Source of the DNA: Candidozyma auris
Taxonomy: Eukaryota > Ascomycota > Pichiomycetes > Serinales > Metschnikowiaceae
NCBI RefSeq assembly: GCF_003013715.1
Contig: NC_072812.1
Coordinates: 2,604,001-2,668,000 of the forward strand
Reading direction: 5' to 3'
DNA length: 64,000 nucleotides
Below the pieces are notes generated by a model. The model was not told the DNA's origin and ran no database searches. It saw nothing but the letters and a program-made list of their open reading frames with translations. Below, one piece after another: positions 1 through 10,800 of this stretch; position 1 is the stretch's first letter; every line of letters starts with the position of its first letter. The position numbers and the translations under genes were made by a program.

Positions 1-62
1 ATCATCGGGTTCTGGAGCATTTTCTTGTTCTTGCTTGTCATTCCAGCATCTTGGTCTATAAG

Positions 63-1487
63 ATGAGCTCTTTAATACTTAAGCCGATGTATTCGCCATT
101 ACTTCGCTTCGATACCAGACCTCTTGCGACTGCTCGACAACATATCGATGCCGCGGTATCGCAAGCAGACCCACACACGATTAATTATGTGAAATCTTCC
201 ACTTGGATGGATAATGAGGTTCTTGCAGCTTGCACAGACGATGGCCGTATTTTGGTTTGGGAGACGAATAGAGTGTTTGAAGCAATAAGGCGAAAGCCTT
301 TTTCACCGGGGGTTTACTACAGTCTTAGATTCAATGCTGATTACGAGCTACCTCTTGGAGCTTCATGCTGGTGTGTCGATTTTGGTTCAGCCACAAATGA
401 GGTAGGAGTTCGGCATCACATTGTTGTTGGTTCCTCCAATGCTAGAACGGTGCATTTATTCTACTTCAATTCCAAGCAGTCTCTGTTTGAAGCTGTAGAG
501 AGTCAAAAATTGAAGCACAATATACCTGAAGTCTCGATACTAAGGTATAATGTTACGGGCTCTTCTCATGAGGTTGAGGTTTGTGTTGCTTGCATTTCAG
601 GAGAAGTTGGCATCTTGAAATTCAGCTTTACTGTGGACGAGCGAATGCAAAGTAAAAAAGTCACGCTTTCTCGAGTAATTGAGGCTTCTGACAATTGCTG
701 GACAGCCAAACCTATACCGGACATATACTTCAAGCCTGTTTCATCATATCGATCGTTGACCGGTCTTTATGACATTGACGAAAAGCTGACACAGAGAGAT
801 GTACACAGTGAGTCCTCCTTCTTCTGTCATGGGCCGATAGTAACAAATATTGCAGCAGGGATTCGATATTTTCATATTCCTACGATACAGTGGAAGAATG
901 CAAGATATCGCAAAAGAACGTATAAGCCTTTTGACGACATCGACGATGAATATCGAAGAATCAAATTGTCTCTTTCGAGATCTCTACTCGAGGACCAGAA
1001 GAAGTATGCTTGCGACTATCACATAGCGGTATCTACCCCAAAACAGGGAGCCCTATTACGTGGCGACTCTCTACTTTGCGTCGCATCAACAGAGGAGATA
1101 TTTGAACTTGCACCATCTCAGGTCGATGAGAATGACTTCGCACTGTGGGTGAATAGAATCTCTATTACCCTCCTTATACCTGAGCTTCTGGCTTTTGTTT
1201 TAGCCACACAAGCTGGATTAGTAACTATCATGCGTCTTTGTCAATACAATGGGCACTTTTCCATGAGGCAGGAGTATGTTATACCCGTTATTCCTAGTCA
1301 ACAGGACCCTGATGTTTTAAACATCTTGAATCCCATAGTTGGTGTCACTGCTCAGAATGTGTCTGTCCTGGTCGATTATCCAAGGTACCTTCTTTGTGTA
1401 ATATTTGCAAACGGAAAGTGTTACTCTTATGAACTATTCCATACCGGTGAAGATCGAAAGATGGATATCATCGGTTTGCAACTTTGA
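63..1487 (+). CDS. CRT10: CRT10-like WD-repeat protein
   Basis: The product is 474 aa. It looks like the fungal Crt10 family, linked in S. cerevisiae to transcription of ribonucleotide reductase genes. The N-terminal half has degenerate beta-propeller strands (a DDGRILVW element near residue 58), and the C-terminal part has the family-like IPELLAFVLATQAGLV segment. I use the ATG at 63; the frame is open upstream but has no earlier ATG inside the window. From memory the S. cerevisiae protein is about twice as long, so this copy is short. It ends in a normal stop, so the difference is not a window-edge cut unless upstream exons exist. Family assignment rests on overall resemblance, not on a diagnostic motif; another degenerate WD40 protein is possible. 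Confidence 0.65.
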   Translation: MSSLILKPMYSPLLRFDTRPLATARQHIDAAVSQADPHTINYVKSSTWMDNEVLAACTDDGRILVWETNRVFEAIRRKPFSPGVYYSLRFNADYELPLGASCWCVDFGSATNEVGVRHHIVVGSSNARTVHLFYFNSKQSLFEAVESQKLKHNIPEVSILRYNVTGSSHEVEVCVACISGEVGILKFSFTVDERMQSKKVTLSRVIEASDNCWTAKPIPDIYFKPVSSYRSLTGLYDIDEKLTQRDVHSESSFFCHGPIVTNIAAGIRYFHIPTIQWKNARYRKRTYKPFDDIDDEYRRIKLSLSRSLLEDQKKYACDYHIAVSTPKQGALLRGDSLLCVASTEEIFELAPSQVDENDFALWVNRISITLLIPELLAFVLATQAGLVTIMRLCQYNGHFSMRQEYVIPVIPSQQDPDVLNILNPIVGVTAQNVSVLVDYPRYLLCVIFANGKCYSYELFHTGEDRKMDIIGLQL

Positions 1488-1626
1488 AAAAAAAGTCGAC
1501 ATCGACTGCTTATTGATGTTTCGTACTCTTTAATGTTGGTTCCTCGCACTTTGCGTATTTTGATCGCGACTGCGCGCGTTCAATCTTATCGCATAAGCCC
1601 ATAACAACTTTGCTCCTGAGAACGCC

Positions 1627-3078
1627 ATGGATTTGATAAATATTGGCAAAGAGGCACGGAAAACGGGATTTAAGCCTCGAGAAGGTCTACCCAGAGATCA
1701 GCATGATATGGAAGACATCGATGAGTTCTTTGCAGATGGCAATTCCTCCGATGCCATCGCTGGGACAGGGCTGTCAACTACGAGGCATAAGAGTAAGCAA
1801 AGGCGAGAATTCAGTCATGAATCAGACAGTGAAGCTGATTCATCTATTCATCAAGCAATGTTCAAGAGCTCGGACGAGCGAAGGTTATCGCCAAAACGTG
1901 AATCTCAACACTCACATAAAACTACCGAGAAAAACGTATCAAACAAGGAAACCAGTCTGTCAATGATACACTCCGACAACTCTCATTATGATGCACTTTC
2001 GGATGCTGGGGAGGATGCCGAAGCGTCGAGTGCGCTAACTTCTCATCGTGAAGCACTATTTACAAAAAAATTGGCTAGCAATCGAGATTCCACCAATAAA
2101 GTTCTCCGACATCTACCTTCCACTCAAGAATTTGACAATTATGATGAAAGTGAAAATCTTGAAGCATTTATGGATGATCAAATCCCTCAAAAACCCAGTG
2201 ATATGCTCGAGGAGGAGGGTGGTAACGATGGAACTGAGCAGTTGACCGCAATAGTTCAGTATGATGTACCACTTGCTTCGTCTGACGAGACTGAGGCATC
2301 TGATGACGACTACTACGTGTCACCGCAAGAACGGTGTGACAAAACTGGACTAGATGGATTGACCTCACTGCTACCTTCACCTCCACCAGAATCAAAGAAA
2401 TTAAGAAGGTCCAAAAGAACAAGAGTTAAACCACTAGACTTCTGGAAGAATGAAAGAATCATTTATACTAGGGCTGATGAAGACTTTTCGCAAGGGAAGG
2501 ACAACAGTCTTATTAATGATCTTCGAAAGATCCCACTTCAAGAAATTACTGAGATTATTCATGTCAAAGACCCTGAGCCTAAAACCAAGAAAAGAAAAAT
2601 TAGAGCAAATGCGAAGAAAAAAGCAATTTCACCTAAAATACCCTCTTCTTCAGAGACTGACGATTTTACGCCGCAATGGTTTCAAGATGGTGCGAAGAGT
2701 GTAAATGTCTACCTTGAAGAGGACAAAAAGGAACTACTTGAAGTAGCGTGGGCGCCTGATGGCTACCAATTTCAAAATTCAGACAAGGCGAGTGTCTCGG
2801 ATCACTTCTCAGCCGCACCGATCTACGAGTCTTCCTCTGGCAACGTATCTGCTGGGCTCATAGAGATTCCTTGTGGAGGCTTCAAGGATCGTCGAAGTTC
2901 GAGCGTGACATCCATCTTCCACGTAATCGATGGTCGCATTGAAGTGGAATTAAATGAGGATCGTTTTGTTGTTTTAAGCGGTTGCTCTTTTGTGACGCCA
3001 TTTTCAAATGTCTACAGTTTAAGGAATGTCGGTCTGGACACGGCGAGAATATTTTTCACCAGTTTCAAGGTTAGATGA
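1627..3078 (+). CDS. MIF2: Mif2/CENP-C inner kinetochore protein
   Basis: The product is 483 aa. CENP-C binds the Cse4 (CENP-A) nucleosome and recruits outer kinetochore components. The CENP-C signature is clear at residues 260-273: RRSKR, then VKPLDFW, with the conserved Arg residues and Trp273. The N-terminal half is acidic and Ser-rich, as expected of a disordered Mis12-binding region. The last 90 or so residues form the cupin dimerisation fold (FHVIDGRIEVELN, later SFVTPFSN). The start is the ATG at 1627, 139 bp after the stop of the upstream gene. It converges with MRT4, with about 50 bp between the stop codons. Length is close to the S. cerevisiae protein (549 aa). Confidence 0.95.
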   Translation: MDLINIGKEARKTGFKPREGLPRDQHDMEDIDEFFADGNSSDAIAGTGLSTTRHKSKQRREFSHESDSEADSSIHQAMFKSSDERRLSPKRESQHSHKTTEKNVSNKETSLSMIHSDNSHYDALSDAGEDAEASSALTSHREALFTKKLASNRDSTNKVLRHLPSTQEFDNYDESENLEAFMDDQIPQKPSDMLEEEGGNDGTEQLTAIVQYDVPLASSDETEASDDDYYVSPQERCDKTGLDGLTSLLPSPPPESKKLRRSKRTRVKPLDFWKNERIIYTRADEDFSQGKDNSLINDLRKIPLQEITEIIHVKDPEPKTKKRKIRANAKKKAISPKIPSSSETDDFTPQWFQDGAKSVNVYLEEDKKELLEVAWAPDGYQFQNSDKASVSDHFSAAPIYESSSGNVSAGLIEIPCGGFKDRRSSSVTSIFHVIDGRIEVELNEDRFVVLSGCSFVTPFSNVYSLRNVGLDTARIFFTSFKVR

Positions 3079-3128
3079 TACAAATCTATGAAGTATATTG
3101 AAAATCCTCGATTTTATATCAACCAGTA

Positions 3129-3833
3129 TCAGTATCGTTTGCAGAAACTATTTGATGTATCAAGATATCCAAGGAGATTTGTCTTGAATTCCGTAGCAGC
3201 AACTCCAAATTGCTTTAAAATCAACGCCTTCACAACATCCAAACGCTCTCCTTTTTTGCATACAATAAATGGCTCATCTAAGTAAATTTTTCCCCCTTGG
3301 ATCTTTGTTGGTATCTTATATTTTGTTCTTAAAGTCACCTCCATAGAATGCGACATTGGCACATCCTCTTCGATCGGAATTTGCCCACCCCTGGAATAGA
3401 CAATACCCTGGGGAATGGTGAAGTCGATAGGGGCTTTGTTATTTGCTTTGGCGAAGTCAAGCTTCACAAAAGCTGCGAAGTAAGCTTCGACATTCTCCGG
3501 TGTCTCGTCAGTAAACAAGAGCGCATTAAGACCCGTCTGGTCCACTAGGATCTCAGCAAGCTCGTTCGACCTCTCCTTATAAGCATCCTCAACACTCTCC
3601 CCCAACGCTTTTTGTAAGACCTTTCTCTTGCCTAAAATAAGTTTTGAGCCGTTCCAATCGCTCCGAATGTCATGAAGAAAATTGCTTCTAATGTCGCCTA
3701 GCAGTAACACGAAAGCGTACCTAAACAGATCCAACGACTGCCTCACAGCTTCAAAAGTTTTTTCCTTGTTTTCTTTACCCTTTTTATCAGTTTTTGATAG
3801 GGTCACAAGCTTGGAACGCTTGGATCTGGGCAT
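3129..3833 (-). CDS. MRT4: Mrt4 ribosome assembly factor
   Basis: The product is 234 aa. Mrt4 is a nucleolar paralogue of stalk protein P0 that holds the P0 site on pre-60S particles until it is exchanged. The sequence matches the family along its length: a basic MPRSKRSK start, the L10/P0 RNA-binding part (GSKLILGKRKVLQKALG near residue 62), GIVYSRGGQIPIEEDVPM, and a C-terminal LKQFGVAATEFK segment. It lacks the acidic stalk-binding tail of P0, as Mrt4 should. ATG at 3833. Confidence 0.96.
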   Translation of the reverse strand: MPRSKRSKLVTLSKTDKKGKENKEKTFEAVRQSLDLFRYAFVLLLGDIRSNFLHDIRSDWNGSKLILGKRKVLQKALGESVEDAYKERSNELAEILVDQTGLNALLFTDETPENVEAYFAAFVKLDFAKANNKAPIDFTIPQGIVYSRGGQIPIEEDVPMSHSMEVTLRTKYKIPTKIQGGKIYLDEPFIVCKKGERLDVVKALILKQFGVAATEFKTNLLGYLDTSNSFCKRY

Positions 3834-4760
3834 AATTGTAGTTATTTCAGATTTGAGTGCATCGCGCAGATCATCGCGAACATTGGTAACTAGGACAGTG
3901 TAAAGGGCAAAAAGAGCAAGTGAAGTAGGTAACGAAACGAGGCCTTGAAGTTAGCAGTGGTTTAAGCACGAACAAGGGATCCGGGTCGACTAAATGTCCT
4001 CTAACTTGGGCTACTTGTCGGTCTACACATCCTCGCGAGGTATACTCAACATATGGATATCTCGTCAATTAATTATTGTTATTGTATGATGCCTGACTTT
4101 GAATTGCAATCGTCGTATTTGAGGTGTGAAATTGACTCAAAATAAGTAATTTGAATGGGTTGAGAATGGGCCGAAAAGATGCGACATTTGAAATGGCTTC
4201 TTCTTCAGCTTGTTACTATAATGTGTTCACTCTTGGTGAATAAAAATCGAATGATGGTGAAAGAAACTCCTTATCGAGAACGAACAGTTTATGAAACTTC
4301 TTTGAAATCGAGCAAACGTATACTCAGATCTTCAACAAATGATTATAAGGGTTTATTACTCGTGAGAGTTTTCTGAGTAGCATTTAGGCATACACATTTG
4401 GAAACTTATACAAGTAAGATTATGAGTTTACCCTGTTCATATTGGAGAACTATCTACGTTAAATCATTATCAATGACTCATTGGCTAACACGAGCAAAGA
4501 AGAATTCCAGATAAGCCCTATAATACCTTGTAAACGTCTATTGCGCTTCAGTGCATAGCACTAGGGCGTAACAGTAAACTCTCTTTTTTTTTCTTTTGAT
4601 CCCTACGCTTACCTGGGACTTTACGACCCTTCAAAGAATTAGGCTCCTTCGACACGAGGAAGGCTCTGTTCTACAATCGGATATTGCAAGCCTAAGTGTA
4701 TTGATGTACATGCGTTGGGTGTTCAGTTTATTCTTCGGTCGATTGTCGTTCACTACAAAC
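3834..4760. other. intergenic region, MRT4 promoter side
   Basis: This 927-bp stretch lies between the MRT4 start codon and the NDUFB9 stop, both on the minus strand. It should hold the MRT4 promoter and the NDUFB9 3' region. Only short unconvincing ORFs of 60-75 codons occur. I see no tRNA box pair, no snoRNA box set and no long repeat. A T-rich run lies near 4582-4597. Confidence 0.6.
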
Positions 4761-5084
4761 TTACCAATCTCCAGGAACCATGGGCTCTTTAGGAGATGGC
4801 AAGTTTCTTTCATATTTTGTACCACCTGGTCTGCAGGGTGGGATGTAAGGATCAGGGTGCTTCCACTCATTGAGTTTTGCCTTTGTTCTCTCTATGATGC
4901 GCTCCAACTCATTGACATCAGACACATGTCTTTCGGCTTCAAATTGCTGCCTAATTCTGATTGTTTCTCTTCTATATGCATCAAATTTTAGGGACGAGTC
5001 AAAGGCCGTTCTTAATGCTTGCCTGAACAATGAAGACACCCTTTTAGTGTTTGCTTCTGTGAAAGGGAGGATGTGCTTTGACAT
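4761..5084 (-). CDS. NDUFB9: Complex I subunit NDUFB9/B22 (LYR protein)
   Basis: The product is 107 aa, usual for this accessory subunit of mitochondrial NADH:ubiquinone oxidoreductase (NI2M in Yarrowia). It opens with an LYR-type helix (SLFRQALR near residues 18-25) and ends with the family hallmark IPPCRPGGTKYERNLP, followed by a short Pro-rich tail. LYR proteins bind mitochondrial acyl carrier protein. ATG at 5084. A CCAAT box lies about 50 bp upstream. Its presence means the yeast has complex I. Confidence 0.93.
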   Translation of the reverse strand: MSKHILPFTEANTKRVSSLFRQALRTAFDSSLKFDAYRRETIRIRQQFEAERHVSDVNELERIIERTKAKLNEWKHPDPYIPPCRPGGTKYERNLPSPKEPMVPGDW

Positions 5085-5133
5085 TTAGTTGATCAGATTG
5101 CAATATGGAAAAGTTGTAAATTGAGTCGGTGCT

Positions 5134-5138
5134 ATTGG
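5134..5138 (-). promoter_or_regulatory. CCAAT box, candidate HAP2/3/5 site of NDUFB9
   Basis: CCAAT on the minus strand (ATTGG on +) lies 50 bp upstream of the NDUFB9 ATG. Hap2/3/5 with Hap4-type partners binds CCAAT upstream of respiratory genes in yeasts. The element is short, so the call rests on position and on the same arrangement at QCR7 and QCR9. Confidence 0.45.
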
Positions 5139-5225
5139 GTGCAGTGTTATGATGCACAGGTTTTTTTTTCTTAATCTTTCTCGGATTTTTTTGTATTGCG
5201 TCTACACATACTGTAGAAAAGAAAA

Positions 5226-7151
5226 CTAAATTTGATCTGCGATGCTCATCAAACTTCCGACGAATGACAATATCAACCGACTTCTCACCTCGTTGATATC
5301 CTCGGGTACCAACCATATCAACGCACCTAACTTTCTGGCAATCGAAATAGCTAGTCTCGCGTTCGCATACTTCTCGTCTTCTCCCATATTCGCATCTTGG
5401 TAAACCAAATCGTAGTCGACATAACCCGGCTTAATACCATTGAGCACATCCAATAGATAAACGCCGTTGGACAAAGATTGATCTTTGAAGGAGCGAATAG
5501 GGCCACTCTTTCCACCTTTTGAGACCTGAGAGTTCGCCCACTTCAAAATGTCTGAATCGCTGACATTCTTACCATTACCGAGGCTGGACAAAGTGTTTAC
5601 TATGTTACGCCTCATGAGTTGCCACACTAGACCTAACGTCAACAATTTATTGCCATCAACAATATCTGAGCCCTCAATTCCCACTAGTGAAAAATTGTTC
5701 GCCTTTCCAATTTCTACACCATAGTTGGTGTTTTCCAAAGCCTTGAAACGAGAAAGTTCAGCACCACTTGACGGTTTCTTATTGATATGCTTGAAAGAGA
5801 CACTTCCTGGTAAGACCTTATCGAACGCCTGCAATAATACCAAACCATCTCTCAAATCATCAAATAAGGACACGATTGGCGGGTCCACATCTAATGAGTT
5901 AAGCCACAATGTGAAGACTCTGGCTTCGCGCTCGCCTTCAGCGTCGAACTCTTCAATCTCAGGAGCCTCATTTTCCTCCATTGGCTCTAAGCCGGGATAA
6001 TTGTTGAACAAATGAGCAACGAAGGCGAGATTTAACTTCGGGTTACCAGAAACAAGCGCCCTAGGAGTTAAATACTTTCTCATACCAATTTTGTCTGCAT
6101 TTCTTAAGACCTGCTCCGCACGGACGGCTAGATCACTTGTTTGCAAGGGAGATAAGTCGCAGTGTTCGGGTTGCAATTGATGTAAAAGAACAGTGTAGTT
6201 CTCACCATCACTGATATCTTTGGAGAAATTTGCCACACGTCTTTGGGAGCCCGCGTTCTTCAAATGGTAATTAAACCAACGTAATAAGATTTGCTCAGGA
6301 GGTAATCTCAAGAACTGCTCTAAGGACTCATCATCCTCTAGTAATCTATAGAGCTCTGGATGGTATTTAATGTCAACTTTCGACAACAAACCACGGCGTA
6401 TAATTTGCCATATCAAGCCAAGAATAAGATGCTCTTTGCCGTCAATGATATCTTCCGAATGAACATTTACCACGACACAGCCGATAGCCTTTGCTGAATT
6501 AATTACAATATTGGCATTTTCAGACATTTGAAAATTATTCAACGACTTTTTCTTTTGGCCAGGCATATTGAGTACACGAGTGTCAATTGTGTTGGGTACA
6601 GAATCATTGATCAATTTAGATAAGACTAAACCGTCGCGACACTCATCAAAGATCTGAAATGTATCTGTATCAAATGGTAATCTGCTACCTATGTCCGGAT
6701 CGTCGGCAAGAACCGAGTTTATGTGTCTTGTAAACTCTGTTCTTTCTTCATCATTAACTGTATGGGTAGTGCCTGACGTCTTTCCCTTGATGTATGTTTT
6801 ATGACCTGATGAAGTATTGGTGATAGATGAATTGGAAGTTTCAGGAGTGTGCGTCTGAGTTCCGCTGATTTGTTTACTTGTATGAAAAGAGGGCTCCAGC
6901 TTCAATTTAGCGATCAATTCAATAAAATCGTCCAATTCAACATGACCCGAGGCGTCCACGTCAACGCTCTTGAGAGTCTCCCGTACGTGGTCATATGACG
7001 ACTTCTTCTTCTGAGCGACTGCGTTGATGACATCCTTCTTCTCAGCCCAACCCTTTTCATCGATGTCGATATTGCGGAAATCGTCGATGATAGAGAAGAT
7101 CTCTTCTTGATTCAATTCCGGATACTTTTTTTGAAATTTAAGTACATTCAT
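5226..7151 (-). CDS. SAC6: Sac6 fimbrin, actin-bundling protein
   Basis: The product is 641 aa, the same length class as S. cerevisiae Sac6 (642 aa). Fimbrin crosslinks F-actin in cortical patches. An N-terminal EF-hand-like region (residues 1 to about 90, with DVDASGHVELDDF) is followed by four calponin-homology domains forming two actin-binding modules; recurring signatures are DGLVLSKLIN, IIDGKEHLILGLIWQIIRR, RDGLVLLQAF and DGNKLLTLGLVWQLMRR. I chose the ATG at 7151 (MNVLKFQKKYPELNQEE) because it aligns with the known Sac6 N-terminus. The frame is open for 46 further codons upstream, which look like leader sequence. The S. cerevisiae gene has an intron close to its start; none is needed here. 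Confidence 0.96.
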   Translation of the reverse strand: MNVLKFQKKYPELNQEEIFSIIDDFRNIDIDEKGWAEKKDVINAVAQKKKSSYDHVRETLKSVDVDASGHVELDDFIELIAKLKLEPSFHTSKQISGTQTHTPETSNSSITNTSSGHKTYIKGKTSGTTHTVNDEERTEFTRHINSVLADDPDIGSRLPFDTDTFQIFDECRDGLVLSKLINDSVPNTIDTRVLNMPGQKKKSLNNFQMSENANIVINSAKAIGCVVVNVHSEDIIDGKEHLILGLIWQIIRRGLLSKVDIKYHPELYRLLEDDESLEQFLRLPPEQILLRWFNYHLKNAGSQRRVANFSKDISDGENYTVLLHQLQPEHCDLSPLQTSDLAVRAEQVLRNADKIGMRKYLTPRALVSGNPKLNLAFVAHLFNNYPGLEPMEENEAPEIEEFDAEGEREARVFTLWLNSLDVDPPIVSLFDDLRDGLVLLQAFDKVLPGSVSFKHINKKPSSGAELSRFKALENTNYGVEIGKANNFSLVGIEGSDIVDGNKLLTLGLVWQLMRRNIVNTLSSLGNGKNVSDSDILKWANSQVSKGGKSGPIRSFKDQSLSNGVYLLDVLNGIKPGYVDYDLVYQDANMGEDEKYANARLAISIARKLGALIWLVPEDINEVRSRLILSFVGSLMSIADQI

Positions 7152-7890
7152 TGGATTTAATTGAGTTTGAGAGTTGGAACAGCGTGAAGATACGTGAGCA
7201 ATGAGAGTAGCGGCGGTGTCACACTTTTGAGAGTAGGCGAGTTTTGAGGTCCGCACGAATATTACGGCCGAACAGGAAATGCGATTCACTTGTGACAGTA
7301 ATAGCCATTGTCTATGAGGTCGGTGCGCACACCTCTAATCTCACATAAGAATAGCATGTCTGCCAATGTTGATCATACTTAATACGTGTAATCATTAGAT
7401 CGGGAAGTAACCAAGAGCTTTGGGCGGTGCTTTCTATCGTACAGTACCTTTCACAGCATTACCTCTTCTCAAAGTGTGCATTATCTGATGTCTACTTTGG
7501 TTCGTTATTTTCCCTTCATTTTTTACTGAAATATATCTAGACGTGGACTACATGGTATTGTAAGCCACAAAAGACCGCGTGATCATTTGCCATTTGTTAT
7601 ACATCAGTAAGGAAGCGAATAAGTGACACCGTGCGAATGTATCCTCTAACAAGTCTGAGAACATTTCACCTAGGTGTTTCATTTTGAGCGCAGCCTCAAC
7701 AGCTTATATACAAAAGGGAAGAAACCTCTCTTAGTAACAAAACACAAGATTCATTTTTACAAATATCGATGTCTTGACTTGCGTATCAAAAATTGACTTT
7801 TAATAATAAAACCGCTGTCACCAAAGGCGCGCTCCATTCATCGTTCCTGTTTATGAGCTGAGTAGTGCTATCTGAAGTAACCTCCACGTC
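7152..7890. promoter_or_regulatory. divergent SAC6/PEP3 promoter region
   Basis: This 739-bp region separates the SAC6 and PEP3 start codons. It must carry both promoters. A TATA-like TATATA lies at 7705-7710, about 180 bp before PEP3. No ORF or RNA gene is evident. Confidence 0.6.
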
Positions 7891-10800
7891 ATGAATGTTG
7901 CTGGTCTTACATCACCGACATTCTTTATAAAGGATGTCAGACTACTGTTTGATCTTGAAAATAACATTGAGGGCTTGTCAATCTCAAACAACCTTGCATA
8001 TATAGTACTCGGCAACAGAATTCACAGATTCTCCTTGGAAAACCCTTCGAATGTCGACACCGTTCATCTTCCGAGACAATATTCGAGTCACAGGATTACA
8101 CAATATTGGGCACATATTAATTCTTCACATTTGATAGTCCAACTTGATTCTTTTATTGTGCTATACCTTCACTCCGCCTACACAAAGTTCAAGGTACTTT
8201 ACAAACTCAATGGCCTAGGAATTCACAGACTCAATTACTCCAATGGAAGTGAAGACACAGAAAGTACAGAATTTATTGTCACAACCACTGACAACCGAGT
8301 ATATGTCTGCTTTATAAAATCTCATCAAGGCTCGAAAGCCGAAGGTAAACGCGACGATAAACACGTCAAACAGGTATTCAAAGCTGATGATAGAGTGTTG
8401 GGTGTGTGCATCAGTAATGTCGAGAACAGAATCTATCTTTTCGCCGGATGCAAGATCTTCTACTGGGAAAAGCATACGATGCACACGCAATCTTTATATA
8501 TGGCATTTCAGGCTGCTCCTCATACACTCTATCTAGCAGGAAACATGCACGACTTCGAGATTTTCATTGAGTCTGGCTTTTATTATGCGATATCTCACGA
8601 TGGGAAGCTTATCGAAACAAATGATGACGAGGCCAAGCTCGCAAGCGACTCTCCGTTGATCAATAGCCCATTTGTCAATATCGACAGTCTAGTCACTACT
8701 AGCCACTACTATGTTTTACTAAAAAATGAGTCCTTACAAGTTCAGGATAAGCTTCTTACACAGCCTTCGAAAATTTTGCGTCACAAATTTGATCACCATT
8801 TAAAGGGGATCAGAATTGATCCGATCTTTGGGACTATTTGGATGTACTCTGCCTCGTCTATTCATGAGTTAGTTTATGAGAATGAAAATGCTTCAATATG
8901 GTATGGATACTATAGTCTCGGAAGATACGATGACGCTCTTCGATTATTGGAACTGAGCTCTGACAATCTTGAGACAAGTTACTACGCTGGTATCGTCAAA
9001 GCAAAGAAAGGGTACGAATCACTTCAGAGAGGAGGCTTCGGGTCACAGTTATCCCTGGAAAAAGACTCTTCAGTCTTTCTAGACTTGCAGTACGATGGCG
9101 TCAAGCTTCTCGCCAAACTGGGCGAGTCTTTTGAAAAGGTGTCATTGATGCTTCTTAAATCCCATCATCAGCTAAGTGCGAATATATGGAACCTTGAGCT
9201 TTTGATAGCATATTTAAGCGAGAAATTGAAGCGTGCCATTCGAGAAAAACTGTCAGTCAAAATTACGATAATCGCTTCGTGGGTAATCTTTCTCTATGCC
9301 AGGGCTGCCATTCCTCGGGAAAATGGCGGTGAAGGTGGTCGATCTTTTCACGCTGAAAGTAGTGTTGGAAAGTTGCTTACATTCATTACCAGTTATCATG
9401 GATATTTAGATGCACCAACCGTTTACGAAATACTTTCTAAAATGCATTTTCATAAAGCGATGTTGCACTTTGCAACCCTTCGCGGCGATTATACTTATGT
9501 GGTCGAATACCACATCGAGCGACAGGCCTGGGCGGAGGCAAACAATGCGCTACTAGAAGCCATCAAATTCGAGTGCACTCTCGGAAAAAGTCTTGTTTAC
9601 GAAACGTCTACAATATTACTACAGCGTTGCCCTCAACTTTGCGTTGAAACGTGGCTAAAGATCAAGGATCTCGAATTTCAGAAGCTTCTTCCTGCGATTG
9701 TAACATACAACAAGAGATTTGGCAATCTGCCGGTGTCAGAAAATGCCGCCTTATATTACATGTCCATATTGATTCACGAGAAGAGTTCGCGTGATGCATC
9801 AGTACTCAATACATACCTTTCAATGTTAATGCGACATCCAGATGGTGACAATCTGATGTCTACAAAGCCATTAACGAAGGTGTTGAACCATATTCACGAA
9901 ACAAAAGGAAATGACGACTTGACATATGATACAAAGATGATTCTAAGACTTGCTCTAGATCACAAAAAGCTTTGGCCTGCAGTCATGATTATGATTCATG
10001 AGATGCGATTGTATGAAAGTTCTCTCAAGTTAGCGATTGATAACAATGATCTCAGTCTTGCGGAGTTTGTTTTACAGGCTTTTGAGGATTCTTTACTCCA
10101 GGATAATGGTCGCAGTCTTGAGCAAACGACAGTAGTTAGAAGCCTCGACGGGGATGACTCTACGATTGATCTCTCCGAAGAATCACATCATTTAAGGAAG
10201 AGACTTTGGATATTATTTGCCAAGTTTCTTTTGACAAGCCCCAGCGAGGCGTTCAAATTATCATCCAACACCATCTTTCAGCAGCAAATTGACGCTTCAA
10301 CAATATCCATGAAAGAGATTATGCGGTACATCTTAAGTCTTGCAAAAAAAATCACTCACATGAGGAGTCCTATAGACGTCAAATCGTTATTGCAACTACT
10401 TCCTGAATCTGTCGAGATATCTGAGCTTCGAGAAATTGTGGTTAACTCAATTGACAGCTACAATGACAATATAAGTCTGCTTACGTTGGAAATGAAAGAG
10501 CTGGCTCGAATTTCCACCAAACTCAGAAAGCAAATAGTGTCACATCACGAAACATCTCATAAGGGCAACATTGCAGTGTTAGTTGAGGCGGGAGAGGCAT
10601 GTTCTCTATGCCACAGATTGCTTCTCGAGAAGAGCATTGTGGTCTTTCCGAATTGTCAACATGCATTTCACAGAGACTGTGTCGCACGTTTCCACTTAAG
10701 ACAACGGGGAGAGTACAAGTTCAGAGAGATCTTGAAGAGATTGCGGCAGTACAACCTTACGAGTGACAGAAATGAGTTGGATTCGATATTTATTCGTCAA

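Noticed and set aside
7152..7289. 46-codon N-terminal extension of SAC6
   Set aside because: MNVLKFQKKYP at 7151 aligns with the known fimbrin start; the extension reads as leader DNA.
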